A stretch of DNA of 64,000 nt from Microvirga lotononidis (GCF_034627025.1 NZ_CP141048.1:4077001-4141000), one strand, 5' to 3'. Positions 43,418-53,789 are shown, counted from the first letter of the stretch. Numbers and translations: made by a program. The notes: a model not told the origin generated them from the letters alone.

Positions 43418-45613
43418 TTACTCCGCCGCCTGGGCCTCTGCGGACTTGGCCTTCAGATGGACGAGCATATCGATCAGCGCCCGGTCGTGGAGAACGACCA
43501 TCCGTTCCTTGTTGTGGAGCCAGCTGACCGCGTCGTCGATCGTTTCGGCATCGTCCAGTTTCGCCTCCGCCAAGGCTCGTTCGGTTTCGATGATGCCGCG
43601 CTTGCGGGGCAGGGCAGGCGGTAGCATCTCAAGGTGCCGCTCCCGCAGGTTGGCATCCTCATAGATCGCCCGGATGCTGTCGGCATCGTCGAAGCCGAAA
43701 GCGGCATTGCGCGCCTGGAGCTCGTTTGCCCGCATCGCAATGGCCGGAGGCTGATGCTCTTCGGGGGTGCGCAGCAGCCCCAGCCGCTTCAGCGCGAGTC
43801 CGGCACCGAGCTGGCCGCTGAGCCAGGAAAGGGGAATCGCGAGCAGAAGACCGATGATCGTGGGGGACATCCACAGAAACAGGGATGTGGCGATCATGAA
43901 CGCCGAAATGCCCGCCAGGGCGCCGAGGACCGTATGAGCCCGGTGGCGGCGGACGATGTCCCTGAAGGGAATGGACCCATCGTCACGACGCTGGGGCTGC
44001 CAGCCCGTGTCTCGTCCCAGCAGAATCTGGAAGACCGACCCTGATTGGATGAGCATCAGGATCGGCGCCAGAAGCGCCGAGAGGATGATCTCGATCGTGG
44101 ACGAGATGATGAGCCGGATTCCCCCTCCGGAGGCCCGCCGGTCGCCGCCGCGGATAAGCATCAGCAGGAGACCGAAAATCTTGGGCGCCAGCAGGATTCC
44201 CATGGTCAGCGCGAACAGCGCCAAGGCTCGTTCCGGGTCGAACCGGGGCCAGATCGGGTAGAGACGGAAGTCCCGGGCGAAATACTCAGGCCGAATGTAG
44301 GTGGTCTGCAGGACGAGCGCGATACCGACGATCAGCTGGAACAGCCAGAACGGCGACGCGAGATAGGACATGATGCCCGTGGCGAAATGCTGCCGCGTCG
44401 GCAGCTTCAGGCCCTTGGCCGTGATGACCCGCATGTGCTGGAGATTGCCCTGGCACCAGCGCCTGTCGCGCGCCGACAGGTCGATCAGCGAGGGCGGGCT
44501 CTCCTCGTAGGAGCCCTGCAGGTCCGCCAGCATGTAGACCGACCAGCCCGCGCGGCGCAGCAGCGCCGCCTCGACGAAGTCGTGGCTCAGGATGTGACCG
44601 CCGAAGGGGGGCTTGCCTCTCAGGTCAGGCAGGCCGCCATGAGCCGCGAACGCCCGCGTGCGGATGATCGCGTTGTGACCCCAGTAATTGCCGTCCCGGC
44701 CCATCCAGACTGCGAGACCCATGGCGATGACGGGGCCGGTCACCCTGGCGGCATATTGCTGGAGCCGGGCGAAGAGCGTGTTGCGGTTGATGATGAGCGG
44801 GAGCGACTGGATGATGCCCGCATCGGGATCCGCTTCCATGGCGGCCGCCAACCGCACGATGCATTCGCCGGTCATGAGGCTGTCGGCATCGAGCACGAGC
44901 ATGTGCTCGTAATGCCCGCCCCACCGGGACACGAAATCCGCAATGTTGCCGGCCTTGCGGTGATGGTTCTTCTGGCGATGGCGGTAATAGAAGCGCGCGC
45001 CGGGGCCGAGACGCTCCCTTAGGGCGAGGAACGCCCGCTCCTCCGCCACCCAGGCATCCGGATTGGTCGTGTCGGAGAGAATGAAATAATCGAAATGCTC
45101 GCCGAGCCCGGTCGCCTCGACCGATTCATAGATGGCCTCCAGCGCGGCATAGGTCCGGTCCGTCTGCTCGTTGTACACGGGCATGACGATCGCGGTGCGC
45201 TGCTGCAGCGAAGCTGGCAGGGGGCCCCTGTGTCCAGGGCGCCGCAACAGGGCGAGAAATCCCAGAAGGGCGCTGGTGAAAGCGATCGCGATCCACGAGA
45301 AGTTCACCGTGAACAGGGCGACGAGGACCCACTGAAGCGCGGTCGTGCGGCTCACCGACACGACCTGGTACATCTCGTATGTACCGTAGGCCGTCAGCAG
45401 CAGCCCGCCTCCGAACACGAAAAGGCGGGCGAGCCAAGTCCCCAGCTTGGGATGCTGGTGAAGCGGGCTGCGCTCCTCCCTCTCCGACCAGCGGCGAAGC
45501 GACTGGGTCGGCATGTCCAGGTGCTTTTCCGGCGGCATAGAGGGTGCGGGCCGTCCAAGGGCGGCCACATTCGGGTTTGAGTCGGGACCTACGGTGTCCA
45601 ACGATAAAGCCAT
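43418..45613 (-). CDS. opgH: Glucans biosynthesis glucosyltransferase OpgH (MdoH)
   Basis: 731 residues. A membrane region near the N-terminus (LARLFVFGGGLLLTAYGTYE) and several helices at the C-terminal half enclose a family 2 glycosyltransferase domain (about 140-400). Conserved parts are AIVMPVYNEQ, the DADSLM acidic motif, and RDRRWCQGNLQH, the family form of QxxRW. It polymerises UDP-glucose into the linear beta-1,2 backbone of osmoregulated periplasmic glucans and passes it across the inner membrane. Second gene of the opg operon; its ATG lies 25 bases inside the preceding opgG/D gene, and a terminator follows its stop. Confidence 0.94.
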   Translation of the reverse strand: MALSLDTVGPDSNPNVAALGRPAPSMPPEKHLDMPTQSLRRWSEREERSPLHQHPKLGTWLARLFVFGGGLLLTAYGTYEMYQVVSVSRTTALQWVLVALFTVNFSWIAIAFTSALLGFLALLRRPGHRGPLPASLQQRTAIVMPVYNEQTDRTYAALEAIYESVEATGLGEHFDYFILSDTTNPDAWVAEERAFLALRERLGPGARFYYRHRQKNHHRKAGNIADFVSRWGGHYEHMLVLDADSLMTGECIVRLAAAMEADPDAGIIQSLPLIINRNTLFARLQQYAARVTGPVIAMGLAVWMGRDGNYWGHNAIIRTRAFAAHGGLPDLRGKPPFGGHILSHDFVEAALLRRAGWSVYMLADLQGSYEESPPSLIDLSARDRRWCQGNLQHMRVITAKGLKLPTRQHFATGIMSYLASPFWLFQLIVGIALVLQTTYIRPEYFARDFRLYPIWPRFDPERALALFALTMGILLAPKIFGLLLMLIRGGDRRASGGGIRLIISSTIEIILSALLAPILMLIQSGSVFQILLGRDTGWQPQRRDDGSIPFRDIVRRHRAHTVLGALAGISAFMIATSLFLWMSPTIIGLLLAIPLSWLSGQLGAGLALKRLGLLRTPEEHQPPAIAMRANELQARNAAFGFDDADSIRAIYEDANLRERHLEMLPPALPRKRGIIETERALAEAKLDDAETIDDAVSWLHNKERMVVLHDRALIDMLVHLKAKSAEAQAAE

Positions 45614-47160
45614 GTCTCGCTAATCGGTTTCCCGCCTGCTTCAAGGATCAGGCGCATCTCACACGCGTTTTCGTTGCCCGGGTCAAGCTCGAACGCAACG
45701 CGCACTGTCTTTCGTTCCGGATATGGCAAAAGTTTGAGGTTCTGAAACGTTCCAGGGCCAACGGTCAGAACCGACTTTAGGTCCGCCGGCAGATTGTCAC
45801 CCAGAGCATCGCCCGTAAAGTCGACCGTGAAACGGCGTCTCCTGCCGCCGCTGCCCCGGCCCGAGCGTGTCGCCGACACGGTGGCCAAGGGAGGCCGTTC
45901 GGGCGCATTCCATCCCCAATATTGCCGGTACGCGATGGCGACTTCAGAACCGGCCGCCATGGGCGCCTTCGGACGCCAATAGGTCAGGATATTGTCGTTG
46001 ATTTCCGAGTCGGTCGGAATCTCGAGCAGCTGAACGCTGCCCTGGCCCCAATCGCCCAGGGGCTCGATCCAGAGGCTCGGCTTGCGTTCGAATTTCTGGT
46101 CGTCGTCCTGGAAGGCCTCATAGGACCTTTCCCGCTGCAGCAGGCCGAACCCACGGGGGGAGCTGTCGACGAACGCCGAGATCTGGAGAGTTTCGGGATT
46201 ATGCAACGGCCGCCAGAGCCACTCGCCCGAACCGTTCAGCATCTGAAGCCCCGACGATTCGTAGACGGCGGGGCGAATGTCGTCCGAGTTGAGAAGATCA
46301 TTCGGCCCATAGAGGTAGGTCGAGGCGATGCCGCCGAGGCCCACATGCTCCAAGTTGACGCGAGGGAAGAGGGTCATCTCCACGTCGACGATCGTCATGT
46401 CGCCGGGGCGGAATGTCATGCGGACCGCGCCGGTCGTCGATTCCGAATCGAGCACGCCATGCACGGTGATGGCGTTGCTCCCCACAGCCGGGCGTTCGAG
46501 CCAGAATGCGCGGAACACCGGAAATTCCTCGCCCCGCGCTTCGGCCGGCCGCAGGGTCAATGCCCGGGCGATGGCGCCATAGGACTGGCCACGCGCGATG
46601 GCACGGAAGAAGGTCCCGCCCTGGACGAAGGCGAAATCGAAGGGCTTGCCGTTTCCGAGCTGCGCGATCAGCTTGAACCCCGAAAAACCGATATCCGGCA
46701 GATTGTTCGGTGGATTGACGCGGCCGTAGTCGAACTGGGTCGGGCTGAACGCGATCCGACGGACGGCCCCGTCCTCCACAAGGTATAGATCCACCGCATC
46801 CCTGAAGACGAAACCGCGATGGAGCGGCTCGACGGAGATGCCCCGGTTGTCGGTGCTCCAGATGGCCGGCTGGTTGTAGCGGATGGTGGAGTATTGTTCC
46901 TGATTCAGGTTGCCGAACACGTCCGGCAGATCGTTCGGGGCCGCCACATACGGCTTCTTGGAGAGCTGCCGCGCGATATCGATCACAACGGCCGGATCGA
47001 ACCGCTGATTCTCGCCCATCCTTGCCGAAATCGTCGCTTGAGGTGTTTGGGCTCGGACAACTGGCGCACATGCGAGCCCGGCGACGGAGACGCCGATATA
47101 GGCCAGCATGTCGCGCCGGCGAAGATGGAAAGGGGAAGAGCCCCTTGGCGGAACCGGCAC
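45589..47160 (-). CDS. opgD: Periplasmic glucan biosynthesis protein OpgG/OpgD
   Basis: About 523 residues. The N-terminus holds a twin-arginine-like signal (RRRDMLAYIGVSVAGLACAP), which is known for OpgD and not OpgG, so I lean toward opgD; only one such gene is here. The rest matches the family: AATISARMGENQRFDP-type start, NQPAIWSTDNRG, YLYGPNDLLNSDD, WLWRPLHNPETL and RQYWGWNAPE. It shapes or branches the glucan in the periplasm. The start is uncertain: GTG 47160 keeps a short leader; the frame is open to 47271. First gene of the opg operon, overlapping opgH by 25 bases. Confidence 0.88.
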   Translation of the reverse strand: MPVPPRGSSPFHLRRRDMLAYIGVSVAGLACAPVVRAQTPQATISARMGENQRFDPAVVIDIARQLSKKPYVAAPNDLPDVFGNLNQEQYSTIRYNQPAIWSTDNRGISVEPLHRGFVFRDAVDLYLVEDGAVRRIAFSPTQFDYGRVNPPNNLPDIGFSGFKLIAQLGNGKPFDFAFVQGGTFFRAIARGQSYGAIARALTLRPAEARGEEFPVFRAFWLERPAVGSNAITVHGVLDSESTTGAVRMTFRPGDMTIVDVEMTLFPRVNLEHVGLGGIASTYLYGPNDLLNSDDIRPAVYESSGLQMLNGSGEWLWRPLHNPETLQISAFVDSSPRGFGLLQRERSYEAFQDDDQKFERKPSLWIEPLGDWGQGSVQLLEIPTDSEINDNILTYWRPKAPMAAGSEVAIAYRQYWGWNAPERPPLATVSATRSGRGSGGRRRRFTVDFTGDALGDNLPADLKSVLTVGPGTFQNLKLLPYPERKTVRVAFELDPGNENACEMRLILEAGGKPISETWLYRWTP

Positions 47161-47344
47161 AGCAATACTCTTGTATGAACGAGGCTCTTCAGCCAGACAG
47201 TTGGAATGCCCTATACATATCGTCAATCGTGAGCATGAAGTAAACGAGGCCGGTGGTGGAAACCGCCTCATTCACTATGAAAAGATTGCCGAAATACCCC
47301 TTCTGACTAAGCTCGACGCCAAAGTGTCACCGGATTGAAACTAT

Positions 47345-48724
47345 ATGACCTCCTCGACTGACTCCCTCAAGCCAACGTCATCCCGGAGCTGCCTCGCCAT
47401 CGTTCTGGCCGCAGGCGAAGGGACCCGGATGAAATCCGGGAAGCCCAAGGTTCTTCATCAGGTGGCCAACCGCTCCATGGTCGGGCATGTGCTTGCCACC
47501 CTGGCGAAGGCCGGTGCCACGAGCGTGGCGGCTGTCATCGGACCGGATCGGGACGATGTGGCAAGGGAAGTGCAGAAGAACTTTCCCGAGGCACGGATCT
47601 TCGTTCAGAAGGACCGGCTCGGCACGGCCCATGCCGTCCTGAGCGCCCGGGAGGCGCTCGACCAGGGGGCCGACGACGTCATCATCGCTTTCGGCGATAC
47701 GCCGCTCGTTCTCGCCGAAACCTTCGCCAAGCTCCGGGCCCCGCTGGCGCAGGGAGCCGGCGTGGTCGCCATGGGATTTTATGCGAAGGATCCTAACGGT
47801 TATGGCCGCTTCATCACGGCGGGCGACCAGCTTCTCGCCATCCGCGAGCATAAAGACGCCAGCGAGAGCGAGCGGGAGATCACGCTCTGCAACGGCGGAT
47901 TGATGGCCGTCCGGGGTGATCTGGCTCTCGCATTGCTCGACCGCGTGAGGAACGACAACGCCAAGGGCGAGTACTATCTCACGGACATCGTCGAGATCGC
48001 CCGCGCCCTCGGACATCGGACAGACATCGTCGTCGTGCCCGAGGACGAGGTGCACGGGGTCAACGACCGGGCGCAGATCGCCGCCGCCGAGCGGATCATC
48101 CAGGAACGTCTGCGCCAGGAGGCAATGGCGTCGGGTGTGACCCTCATCGCCCCGGAGACGGTTTTCTTCAGCTATGACACGCAGCTCGGACAGGATGTGG
48201 TCGTGGAACCGCACGTGGTCTTCGGCCCCGGCGTGGTGGTCGAGGAAGGTGCCGTGGTGCACAGCTTCAGTCACCTCGAGGGGACGCGGATCGCATCCGG
48301 GGCCGGCGTCGGGCCCTTCGCCCGCCTGCGGCCCGGAGCCTCGATCGGTCCCAAGGCGAAGGTCGGCAATTTCGTCGAGATCAAGAACACGGAAGTCGGA
48401 GCCGGCGCCAAGGTGAGCCACCTGACCTATCTGGGCGATGCCAGCATCGGAGCCGAGGTGAATATCGGCGCGGGCACGATCACCTGCAACTATGACGGTT
48501 TCGGTAAGTACCGGACGGAGGTCGGCGAGGGGGCCTTCGTCGGGTCGAATTCGTCGCTCGTGGCTCCCGTCACCATCGGCAAGGGCGCGTTCGTCGGTTC
48601 CGGATCGGTTATTACGGACAATATCCCTGATAACGCCTTGGGTCTCGGCCGAGGCCGGCAGATTGTAAAGGAAGGCTGGGCCCTCGAGTTCAGGGAGAAA
48701 GCGCAAGCCGCCAAGAAGAAATAA
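47345..48724 (+). CDS. glmU: Bifunctional GlmU: GlcNAc-1-P uridyltransferase / GlcN-1-P acetyltransferase
   Basis: 459 residues. N-terminal uridyltransferase opens [29 protein letters not shown], with the GTAHAVLSA and AFGDTPLV motifs. The C-terminal left-handed beta helix of hexapeptide repeats starts near residue 255 and includes [23 protein letters not shown] and [11 protein letters not shown] with the acetyltransferase His; [12 protein letters not shown] is the next conserved coil. It makes UDP-GlcNAc for peptidoglycan and lipid A. Divergent from opgD across 184 bases; glmS follows on the same strand after 111 bases. Confidence 0.96.
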   Translation: MTSSTDSLKPTSSRSCLAIVLAAGEGTRMKSGKPKVLHQVANRSMVGHVLATLAKAGATSVAAVIGPDRDDVAREVQKNFPEARIFVQKDRLGTAHAVLSAREALDQGADDVIIAFGDTPLVLAETFAKLRAPLAQGAGVVAMGFYAKDPNGYGRFITAGDQLLAIREHKDASESEREITLCNGGLMAVRGDLALALLDRVRNDNAKGEYYLTDIVEIARALGHRTDIVVVPEDEVHGVNDRAQIAAAERIIQERLRQEAMASGVTLIAPETVFFSYDTQLGQDVVVEPHVVFGPGVVVEEGAVVHSFSHLEGTRIASGAGVGPFARLRPGASIGPKAKVGNFVEIKNTEVGAGAKVSHLTYLGDASIGAEVNIGAGTITCNYDGFGKYRTEVGEGAFVGSNSSLVAPVTIGKGAFVGSGSVITDNIPDNALGLGRGRQIVKEGWALEFREKAQAAKKK

Positions 48725-48835
48725 GGTTCCCTGTCACAATAGGTTACGCAAGTTGATTCCGCTGTAGGACCGAGCCTCTGTAAGGAAAGCTCGCAGCTTA
48801 GCGGCTGTCGGATCAGATCGAGGAAGTTTCAAGGC

Positions 48836-50662
48836 ATGTGCGGAATCGTTGGAATTGTCGGAAATACCCCTGTCGCGCCACAGATCGTTGAGGCTCTGAA
48901 GCGGCTGGAGTACCGGGGCTACGATTCCGCCGGCGTCGCGACCCTGGAGGGTGGTCGTCTCGACCGCCGGCGAGCCGAAGGCAAGCTGCGCAACCTGGAG
49001 ACCAAGCTTTCGCAGGCTCCCTTGTCCGGTGTCATCGGCATCGGGCATACGCGCTGGGCCACGCACGGGAAACCCAACGAAACCAATGCCCATCCGCATG
49101 CAACCGATAAGCTCGCTGTCGTCCATAACGGCATCATCGAAAACTTCCGGGAGCTGAAGACGGGGCTGGAAGCGAAGGGTGTCCGATTCGAGACGGAAAC
49201 CGACACCGAAGTGGTGGCGCAACTCGTCACCTATGAGATCCGCCAGGGACGCCTGCCCATCGAGGCCGTTGCCGTGACCTTGCCGCGTCTGCGCGGTGCT
49301 TTTGCGCTGGGCTTCCTGTTCTCGGGCGAGGAGGATCTCCTGATCGGCGCTCGCCACGGCGCGCCCCTCGCCATCGGCTACGGCGAGGGCGAGATGTATC
49401 TGGGCTCCGACGCCTTGGCTCTGGCGCCGTTCACGGACGAGGTTGTTTATCTGGATGACGGCGACTGGGCCATCCTGACCCGGCGAGGAGCCGATATCAG
49501 GGACGAGAGCGGCAAGCCGGTCCACCGGCTCCGTCACAAGATCCCGGCTGGATCCTTCCTGGCTGACAAGGGCAATTACCGCCACTTCATGGCCAAGGAG
49601 ATTCACGAGCAGGCCGAAGTCGTGGGCCGGACCCTCGCTCACTACGTCAACTTCGCAGCGGAACGCGTTGAGCTTCCTGTCGAATTGCCTTTCGACTTCA
49701 AGGATCTGAAACGGATCTCGATCTCCGCCTGCGGAACGGCCTATCTCGCCGGGCTGATCTCTAAATACTGGTTCGAACGCCTGGCTCGGATCCCGGTCGA
49801 GATCGATGTCGCGTCCGAATTCCGTTACCGGGAAGCGCCCTTGGAGCCCGGCGGCCTGTCGATCTTCGTGTCCCAGTCGGGCGAAACGGCGGACACGCTG
49901 GCTTCGCTTCGCTACGCCACTGCAGAGAAGCAGCATACGCTCTCCGTGGTCAACGTGCCCACCTCCACCATGGCGCGGGAAAGCAATGTCATTGCGCAGA
50001 CGCTCGCGGGCGTCGAGGTGGGCGTCGCCTCGACCAAGGCCTTCACCTGTCAGCTCACCGTGCTCCTGTCCCTCGCCATCGCGGCCGGCCGGGCGCGGGG
50101 GACCCTCAGCGTCGAGGATGAGAAGGAGCTGGTGGACGCCCTCATGGCCGTCCCCGGGCAGATGACCGAGGCGATGAAGCGGGAGCACCAGATCGAGATC
50201 CTAGCCCGTGATCTCTCCAAGGCGAAGGATGTGCTCTATCTCGGGCGTGGCACGTCCTATCCGCTCGCCATGGAAGGGGCGCTGAAGCTCAAGGAAATCT
50301 CCTATATCCACGCGGAAGGCTACGCGGCCGGCGAACTCAAGCACGGTCCCATCGCGCTCATCGACGAGACGATGCCCGTGATCGTGATCGCCCCGCACGA
50401 CAACATCTTCGAGAAGACGGTGTCCAACATGCAGGAAGTGGCTGCGCGCGGCGGCCGCATCATCCTCATCACGGATGAGCGTGGGGCGCTGGAAGCCGGT
50501 CTCGATACCATGGCGACCATCGTCATGCCGTCCGTGCACCCCATCGTGGCGCCAATCGTGAACGCGGTCCCGATCCAGCTGCTTGCCTATCACACGGCCG
50601 TTTTCATGGGGAAGGACGTGGATCAGCCGCGCAACCTCGCGAAATCCGTGACGGTGGAGTGA
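48836..50662 (+). CDS. glmS: Glutamine-fructose-6-phosphate aminotransferase (isomerising)
   Basis: 608 residues. The N-terminal Ntn-type glutaminase uses Cys2 (MCGIVGIVGN) with the RLEYRGYDSAGVA and HTRWATHG motifs. Two SIS domains follow (about 285-420 and 460-600), with CGTAYLAGLISKYW, the SQSGETADTLASL sugar-phosphate loop, and the C-terminal DQPRNLAKSVTVE. It makes glucosamine-6-phosphate, the first committed step to UDP-GlcNAc, completing the pathway with GlmU. Its stop overlaps the GNAT gene start by four bases (GTGA). Confidence 0.96.
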   Translation: MCGIVGIVGNTPVAPQIVEALKRLEYRGYDSAGVATLEGGRLDRRRAEGKLRNLETKLSQAPLSGVIGIGHTRWATHGKPNETNAHPHATDKLAVVHNGIIENFRELKTGLEAKGVRFETETDTEVVAQLVTYEIRQGRLPIEAVAVTLPRLRGAFALGFLFSGEEDLLIGARHGAPLAIGYGEGEMYLGSDALALAPFTDEVVYLDDGDWAILTRRGADIRDESGKPVHRLRHKIPAGSFLADKGNYRHFMAKEIHEQAEVVGRTLAHYVNFAAERVELPVELPFDFKDLKRISISACGTAYLAGLISKYWFERLARIPVEIDVASEFRYREAPLEPGGLSIFVSQSGETADTLASLRYATAEKQHTLSVVNVPTSTMARESNVIAQTLAGVEVGVASTKAFTCQLTVLLSLAIAAGRARGTLSVEDEKELVDALMAVPGQMTEAMKREHQIEILARDLSKAKDVLYLGRGTSYPLAMEGALKLKEISYIHAEGYAAGELKHGPIALIDETMPVIVIAPHDNIFEKTVSNMQEVAARGGRIILITDERGALEAGLDTMATIVMPSVHPIVAPIVNAVPIQLLAYHTAVFMGKDVDQPRNLAKSVTVE

Positions 50663-51228
50663 GCCCTTCAGACTTTGCCATCCGCCTGGCGCGGCCGGAC
50701 GATCTGGCTCGCCTCGGTCCCGTCGAGCGCTCCGCCGCGTCCGTGTTTCGGGACGTCGGCCTCGCGTGGCTTGCCGACGGGGAGACGATGGATCCCGACG
50801 TCCTCGCCGCCTTGTGCCGTAAGGAAACGCTCTGGGTAGCGGCAGACGAGCGCGACGAGCCGGTCGGCTTCCTCGCCGGCCATGCGCTGGATGGTTCGTT
50901 CTACATCGCGGAGGTGTCGGTTGCCGCGTCGCACCAGCGCCTGGGGATTGGTAACCGTCTGGTGGAAGCTGCCATAAGCCATGGCAGACGGATGGGATTC
51001 GCTGCCGTTACGCTGACGACCTACCGCGACCTGTCGTGGAACGGGCCGTTCTATGCCCGGCTGGGCTTCGTCGAGATCGATACGGATGAGGCCCGACCCG
51101 GACACCGCGGGAAGCTGCGCGAGGAGGCGGAGGCCGGGCACGATCCGGCCCGACGCTGCATCATGGCGCTGCGCCTCGATCAGCCCGCCCGCAGCAGCCG
51201 GATCGCCGAGTCCCGTTCGAACAGGTAG
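50659..51228 (+). CDS. GNAT-family acetyltransferase
   Basis: 189 residues. GNAT core: IRLARPDDLARLGPVERSAAS at the start, beta-strand region ETLWVAADERDEPVGFLAG, the acetyl-CoA pyrophosphate loop HQRLGIGNRLVEAA (V/IxxxHQRxGxG form) and the late LSWNGPFYARLGFVEI. The substrate is unknown; coupling to glmS hints at amino-sugar metabolism or simple co-expression. The start is GTG 50659, four bases inside glmS. The last 49 bases overlap recG, which runs the other way, so the final sixteen or so residues are unlikely to be conserved. Confidence 0.88.
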   Translation: MSPSDFAIRLARPDDLARLGPVERSAASVFRDVGLAWLADGETMDPDVLAALCRKETLWVAADERDEPVGFLAGHALDGSFYIAEVSVAASHQRLGIGNRLVEAAISHGRRMGFAAVTLTTYRDLSWNGPFYARLGFVEIDTDEARPGHRGKLREEAEAGHDPARRCIMALRLDQPARSSRIAESRSNR

Positions 51229-53297
51229 AGCAGCACCCGCAGGGCCTGTCCCCGTTCGCTGACGAGATCGGGGTCACGGTCGACAATCAGGCGAGCGTCG
51301 TCCCGGGCGGCGCCGAGGAGGTCGCCGTCCGTCTCCAGACGGGCGAGCTTGAAGCCGGGGGTGCCGGACTGGCGCGTGCCCAGGACCTCGCCTTCGCCGC
51401 GCAGGCGCAGATCCTCCTCGGCAATGCGGAAGCCGTCCTCGGTCTGGCGCATCATCTCGAGCCGCGCTTGGGCGACCTGACCCAGCGGGCCCTTGTAGAC
51501 CAGGAGGCAGGTGGAGGATTTCGAACCTCGGCCGATGCGGCCGCGCAGCTGATGGAGCTGGGCGAGGCCGAAGCGCTCAGCGTGCTCGATCACCATGATG
51601 GTCGCGTTCGGCACGTCGACGCCGACCTCGATCACCGTGGTGGAGACGAGGACCTTGGTCTCGCCGCTGGAGAAGCGCTCCATGGCGGCGTCCTTGTCCT
51701 TGCCGGCCATCTTGCCGTGGACGAGGCCGACCTGATCGCCGAAGAAGCTCTTGAGCATCTCGAAGCGCTCCTCGGCGGCCGCGAGATCGATGGATTCGGA
51801 TTCGCCCACGAGCGGGCAGACCCAATAGACCTGATCGCCGTTGGCGATGGCGCGGCCGATGCCGCCGACGACCTCGTCGAGCCGGTCGATGGAGATGAGC
51901 TTCGTGGCGATGGGCTTGCGGCCGGCCGGCTTCTCGGACAGGACCGACACGTCCATGTCGCCGAAATAGGTGAGCGCCAGGGTGCGGGGGATCGGGGTGG
52001 CGGTCATGACGAGGATGTCGACCGCCTCGCCCTTGGAGCCGAGCGCGAGGCGCTGGTGCACGCCGAAGCGATGCTGCTCGTCCACCACGGCGACACCGAG
52101 ATCCTGGAACGCGACGCCCTCCTGAAACAGGGCGTGCGTGCCGACCGCGATCTGGACGCTGCCGTCGGCGAGGCCCGCGAGAATCGTCCGGCGCGCGACG
52201 CCTTTCTCCCGCCCGGTGAGCAGCGCGATGGTCAGGCCAGCCTGTTCGGCCATGGGCGCGAGGCGCTCGTAATGCTGACGGGCGAGGATCTCGGTCGGAG
52301 CCATCATGGCCGCCTGACGCCCGGCCTCGATGGCGCTCGCCATGGTGAGCAGCCCGACCACGGTCTTGCCCGAACCAACGTCGCCCTGGAGCAGGCGCAG
52401 CATCTTCTTGTCGGAGGTCAGGTCGTGGCGGATGTCCACGATGGCCTGGGCCTGGGAGCCGGTCAGCCCGAAGGGCAGGGCGGCCTTCAGCCGCTCGACC
52501 AGATGCCCGTCCCCGGCATTCACCCGGCCCGGCAGGCGTCGCATGCGGCTCCTGACGAGGGCGAGCGCCAGCTGCGAGGCCAGCAGCTCGTCATAGGCGA
52601 GGCGCCGGCGCGGGGCGGACTTTGCGAGGGCCTCCTCGGAGAGCTGGGAGGCGTTGTCCGGCTTGTGCAAAGCGAAGAGCGCCTGACGGAAATCCGGCAG
52701 GGCATTCCGGTCGAGCCATGCGGGATCCTGCCATTCCGGCAGGTGGGGAACCCGGTCCAGGGCAGTCCCGATGTACTTGCCGACCATCCGGGACGAAAGA
52801 CCCTCGGTCAGGCCGTAGACCGCCTCGACGACGGGAAGGTCGGCGATGCCCTTCTCGTCTAGAATCCGGTCCGGGTGGACCATCTGGCGCCGTCCGTCCC
52901 ACAGCTCGATCTTTCCCGAGACGTAGCGCCGCTCGCCCACCGGAAGGATCTTCTCGAGCCGCGCCTTCTGGCCGTTGAAGAAGACCAGCGTCACGTCGCC
53001 GGTCTCGTCCTCCACAAGGATCCGGTATGGAGCACGGCGGCCGGGCGGCGGCGGCCGGTGCCCCACGACGGTCACGGAGAGGGTCACCGGCTCGCCCACG
53101 GGCGCGTCGGCGACCGATCCCTTCATCTCGCGGGAGATGCCGCTGGTCGGCACGTGGAACAGCAGGTCCGCGACGCGCGTCGGCTTGCCCGGCTCTCCGA
53201 GGAGACGGTCCAGCAAGGGAGCGATCTTCGGGCCCACGCCGGGCAGGGTGTTGGCGGGGGCGAAGAGCGGATCGAGAATGGAGGGACGCAGGGACAT
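51180..53297 (-). CDS. recG: ATP-dependent DNA helicase RecG
   Basis: 705 residues. N-terminal wedge/OB region (about 70-180, PVTLSVTVVGHRPPPPGRRAP), then two helicase lobes: Walker A GDVGSGKTVVGLL, motif II DEQHRFGV, and motif VI region HQLRGRIGRGSKSS. The family TRG-like end lies near GEVLGTRQSGTPGFKLA. It remodels stalled forks and Holliday junctions. Leftward transcription; its 3' end overlaps the GNAT gene. Upstream lie sdhE and mfd on the other strand, as in other Rhizobiales. Confidence 0.96.
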   Translation of the reverse strand: MSLRPSILDPLFAPANTLPGVGPKIAPLLDRLLGEPGKPTRVADLLFHVPTSGISREMKGSVADAPVGEPVTLSVTVVGHRPPPPGRRAPYRILVEDETGDVTLVFFNGQKARLEKILPVGERRYVSGKIELWDGRRQMVHPDRILDEKGIADLPVVEAVYGLTEGLSSRMVGKYIGTALDRVPHLPEWQDPAWLDRNALPDFRQALFALHKPDNASQLSEEALAKSAPRRRLAYDELLASQLALALVRSRMRRLPGRVNAGDGHLVERLKAALPFGLTGSQAQAIVDIRHDLTSDKKMLRLLQGDVGSGKTVVGLLTMASAIEAGRQAAMMAPTEILARQHYERLAPMAEQAGLTIALLTGREKGVARRTILAGLADGSVQIAVGTHALFQEGVAFQDLGVAVVDEQHRFGVHQRLALGSKGEAVDILVMTATPIPRTLALTYFGDMDVSVLSEKPAGRKPIATKLISIDRLDEVVGGIGRAIANGDQVYWVCPLVGESESIDLAAAEERFEMLKSFFGDQVGLVHGKMAGKDKDAAMERFSSGETKVLVSTTVIEVGVDVPNATIMVIEHAERFGLAQLHQLRGRIGRGSKSSTCLLVYKGPLGQVAQARLEMMRQTEDGFRIAEEDLRLRGEGEVLGTRQSGTPGFKLARLETDGDLLGAARDDARLIVDRDPDLVSERGQALRVLLYLFERDSAIRLLRAG

Positions 53298-53340
53298 TCA
53301 AATGGGTGGCAACGGGAAGGGAGATGGTTATATAGCGGCT

Positions 53341-53376
53341 AGAGCATCGAACCCAAAAGTGGAATGCACTTTTGGG
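53341..53376. repeat. Dispersed intergenic palindrome, family 1, copy 3
   Basis: AGAGCATCGAAC leader as at 6077, then a perfect 10-bp inverted repeat CCCAAAAGTG (53352-53361) / CACTTTTGGG (53367-53376) around GAATG. A second small dyad ATCGAG/CTCGAT follows at about 53380. It sits in the divergent recG-sdhE gap. Confidence 0.75.
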
Positions 53377-53492
53377 AGCTATCGAGAGCTCGATCCTTTA
53401 CGCGGCGCATCGTCGAGTGCGGATCCGGAAGGCCGCACGATGCGCTGGGTCGCCCGAAGGCGACCTCGTCTTTCACCGATCGGAGCAAATCC

Positions 53493-53789
53493 ATGAGCGG
53501 AACCACACGCAGCAGCGCCGGCCTCGACACCCGCCGCAGGCAGATCCTGTATCGCTCCTGGCATCGGGGCATGCGGGAGATGGACCTGATCATGGGCCGT
53601 TTCGCCGATGCGGAGATCGGGGAGCTTTCCGAGGAGGATCTCGACGAGTTCGAGCGCCTGATCGAGGTGACCGACCGCGATCTCCTCGGCTGGATCACGG
53701 GCGAGATCGAGACGCCCTCCAATTTCGACACGCCCCTGTTCAAGCGGCTGAAGGCATTCCACACCCACACCTCGCCGATTCACAGCTGA
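53493..53789 (+). CDS. sdhE: FAD assembly factor SdhE (succinate dehydrogenase assembly factor 2)
   Basis: About 98 residues. The RGxxE motif is in HRGMREMDLIMGRFAD; the following helices (LSEEDLDEFERLIEVTDRDLLGWITG) are typical of the SdhE/YgfY/DUF339 fold. Known role: binds flavoprotein subunit SdhA and assists covalent FAD attachment. Start at ATG 53493 with CGGAGC upstream; the longer open frame upstream runs across the repeat element. It lies divergent from recG and 267 bases before mfd. Confidence 0.94.
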   Translation: MSGTTRSSAGLDTRRRQILYRSWHRGMREMDLIMGRFADAEIGELSEEDLDEFERLIEVTDRDLLGWITGEIETPSNFDTPLFKRLKAFHTHTSPIHS

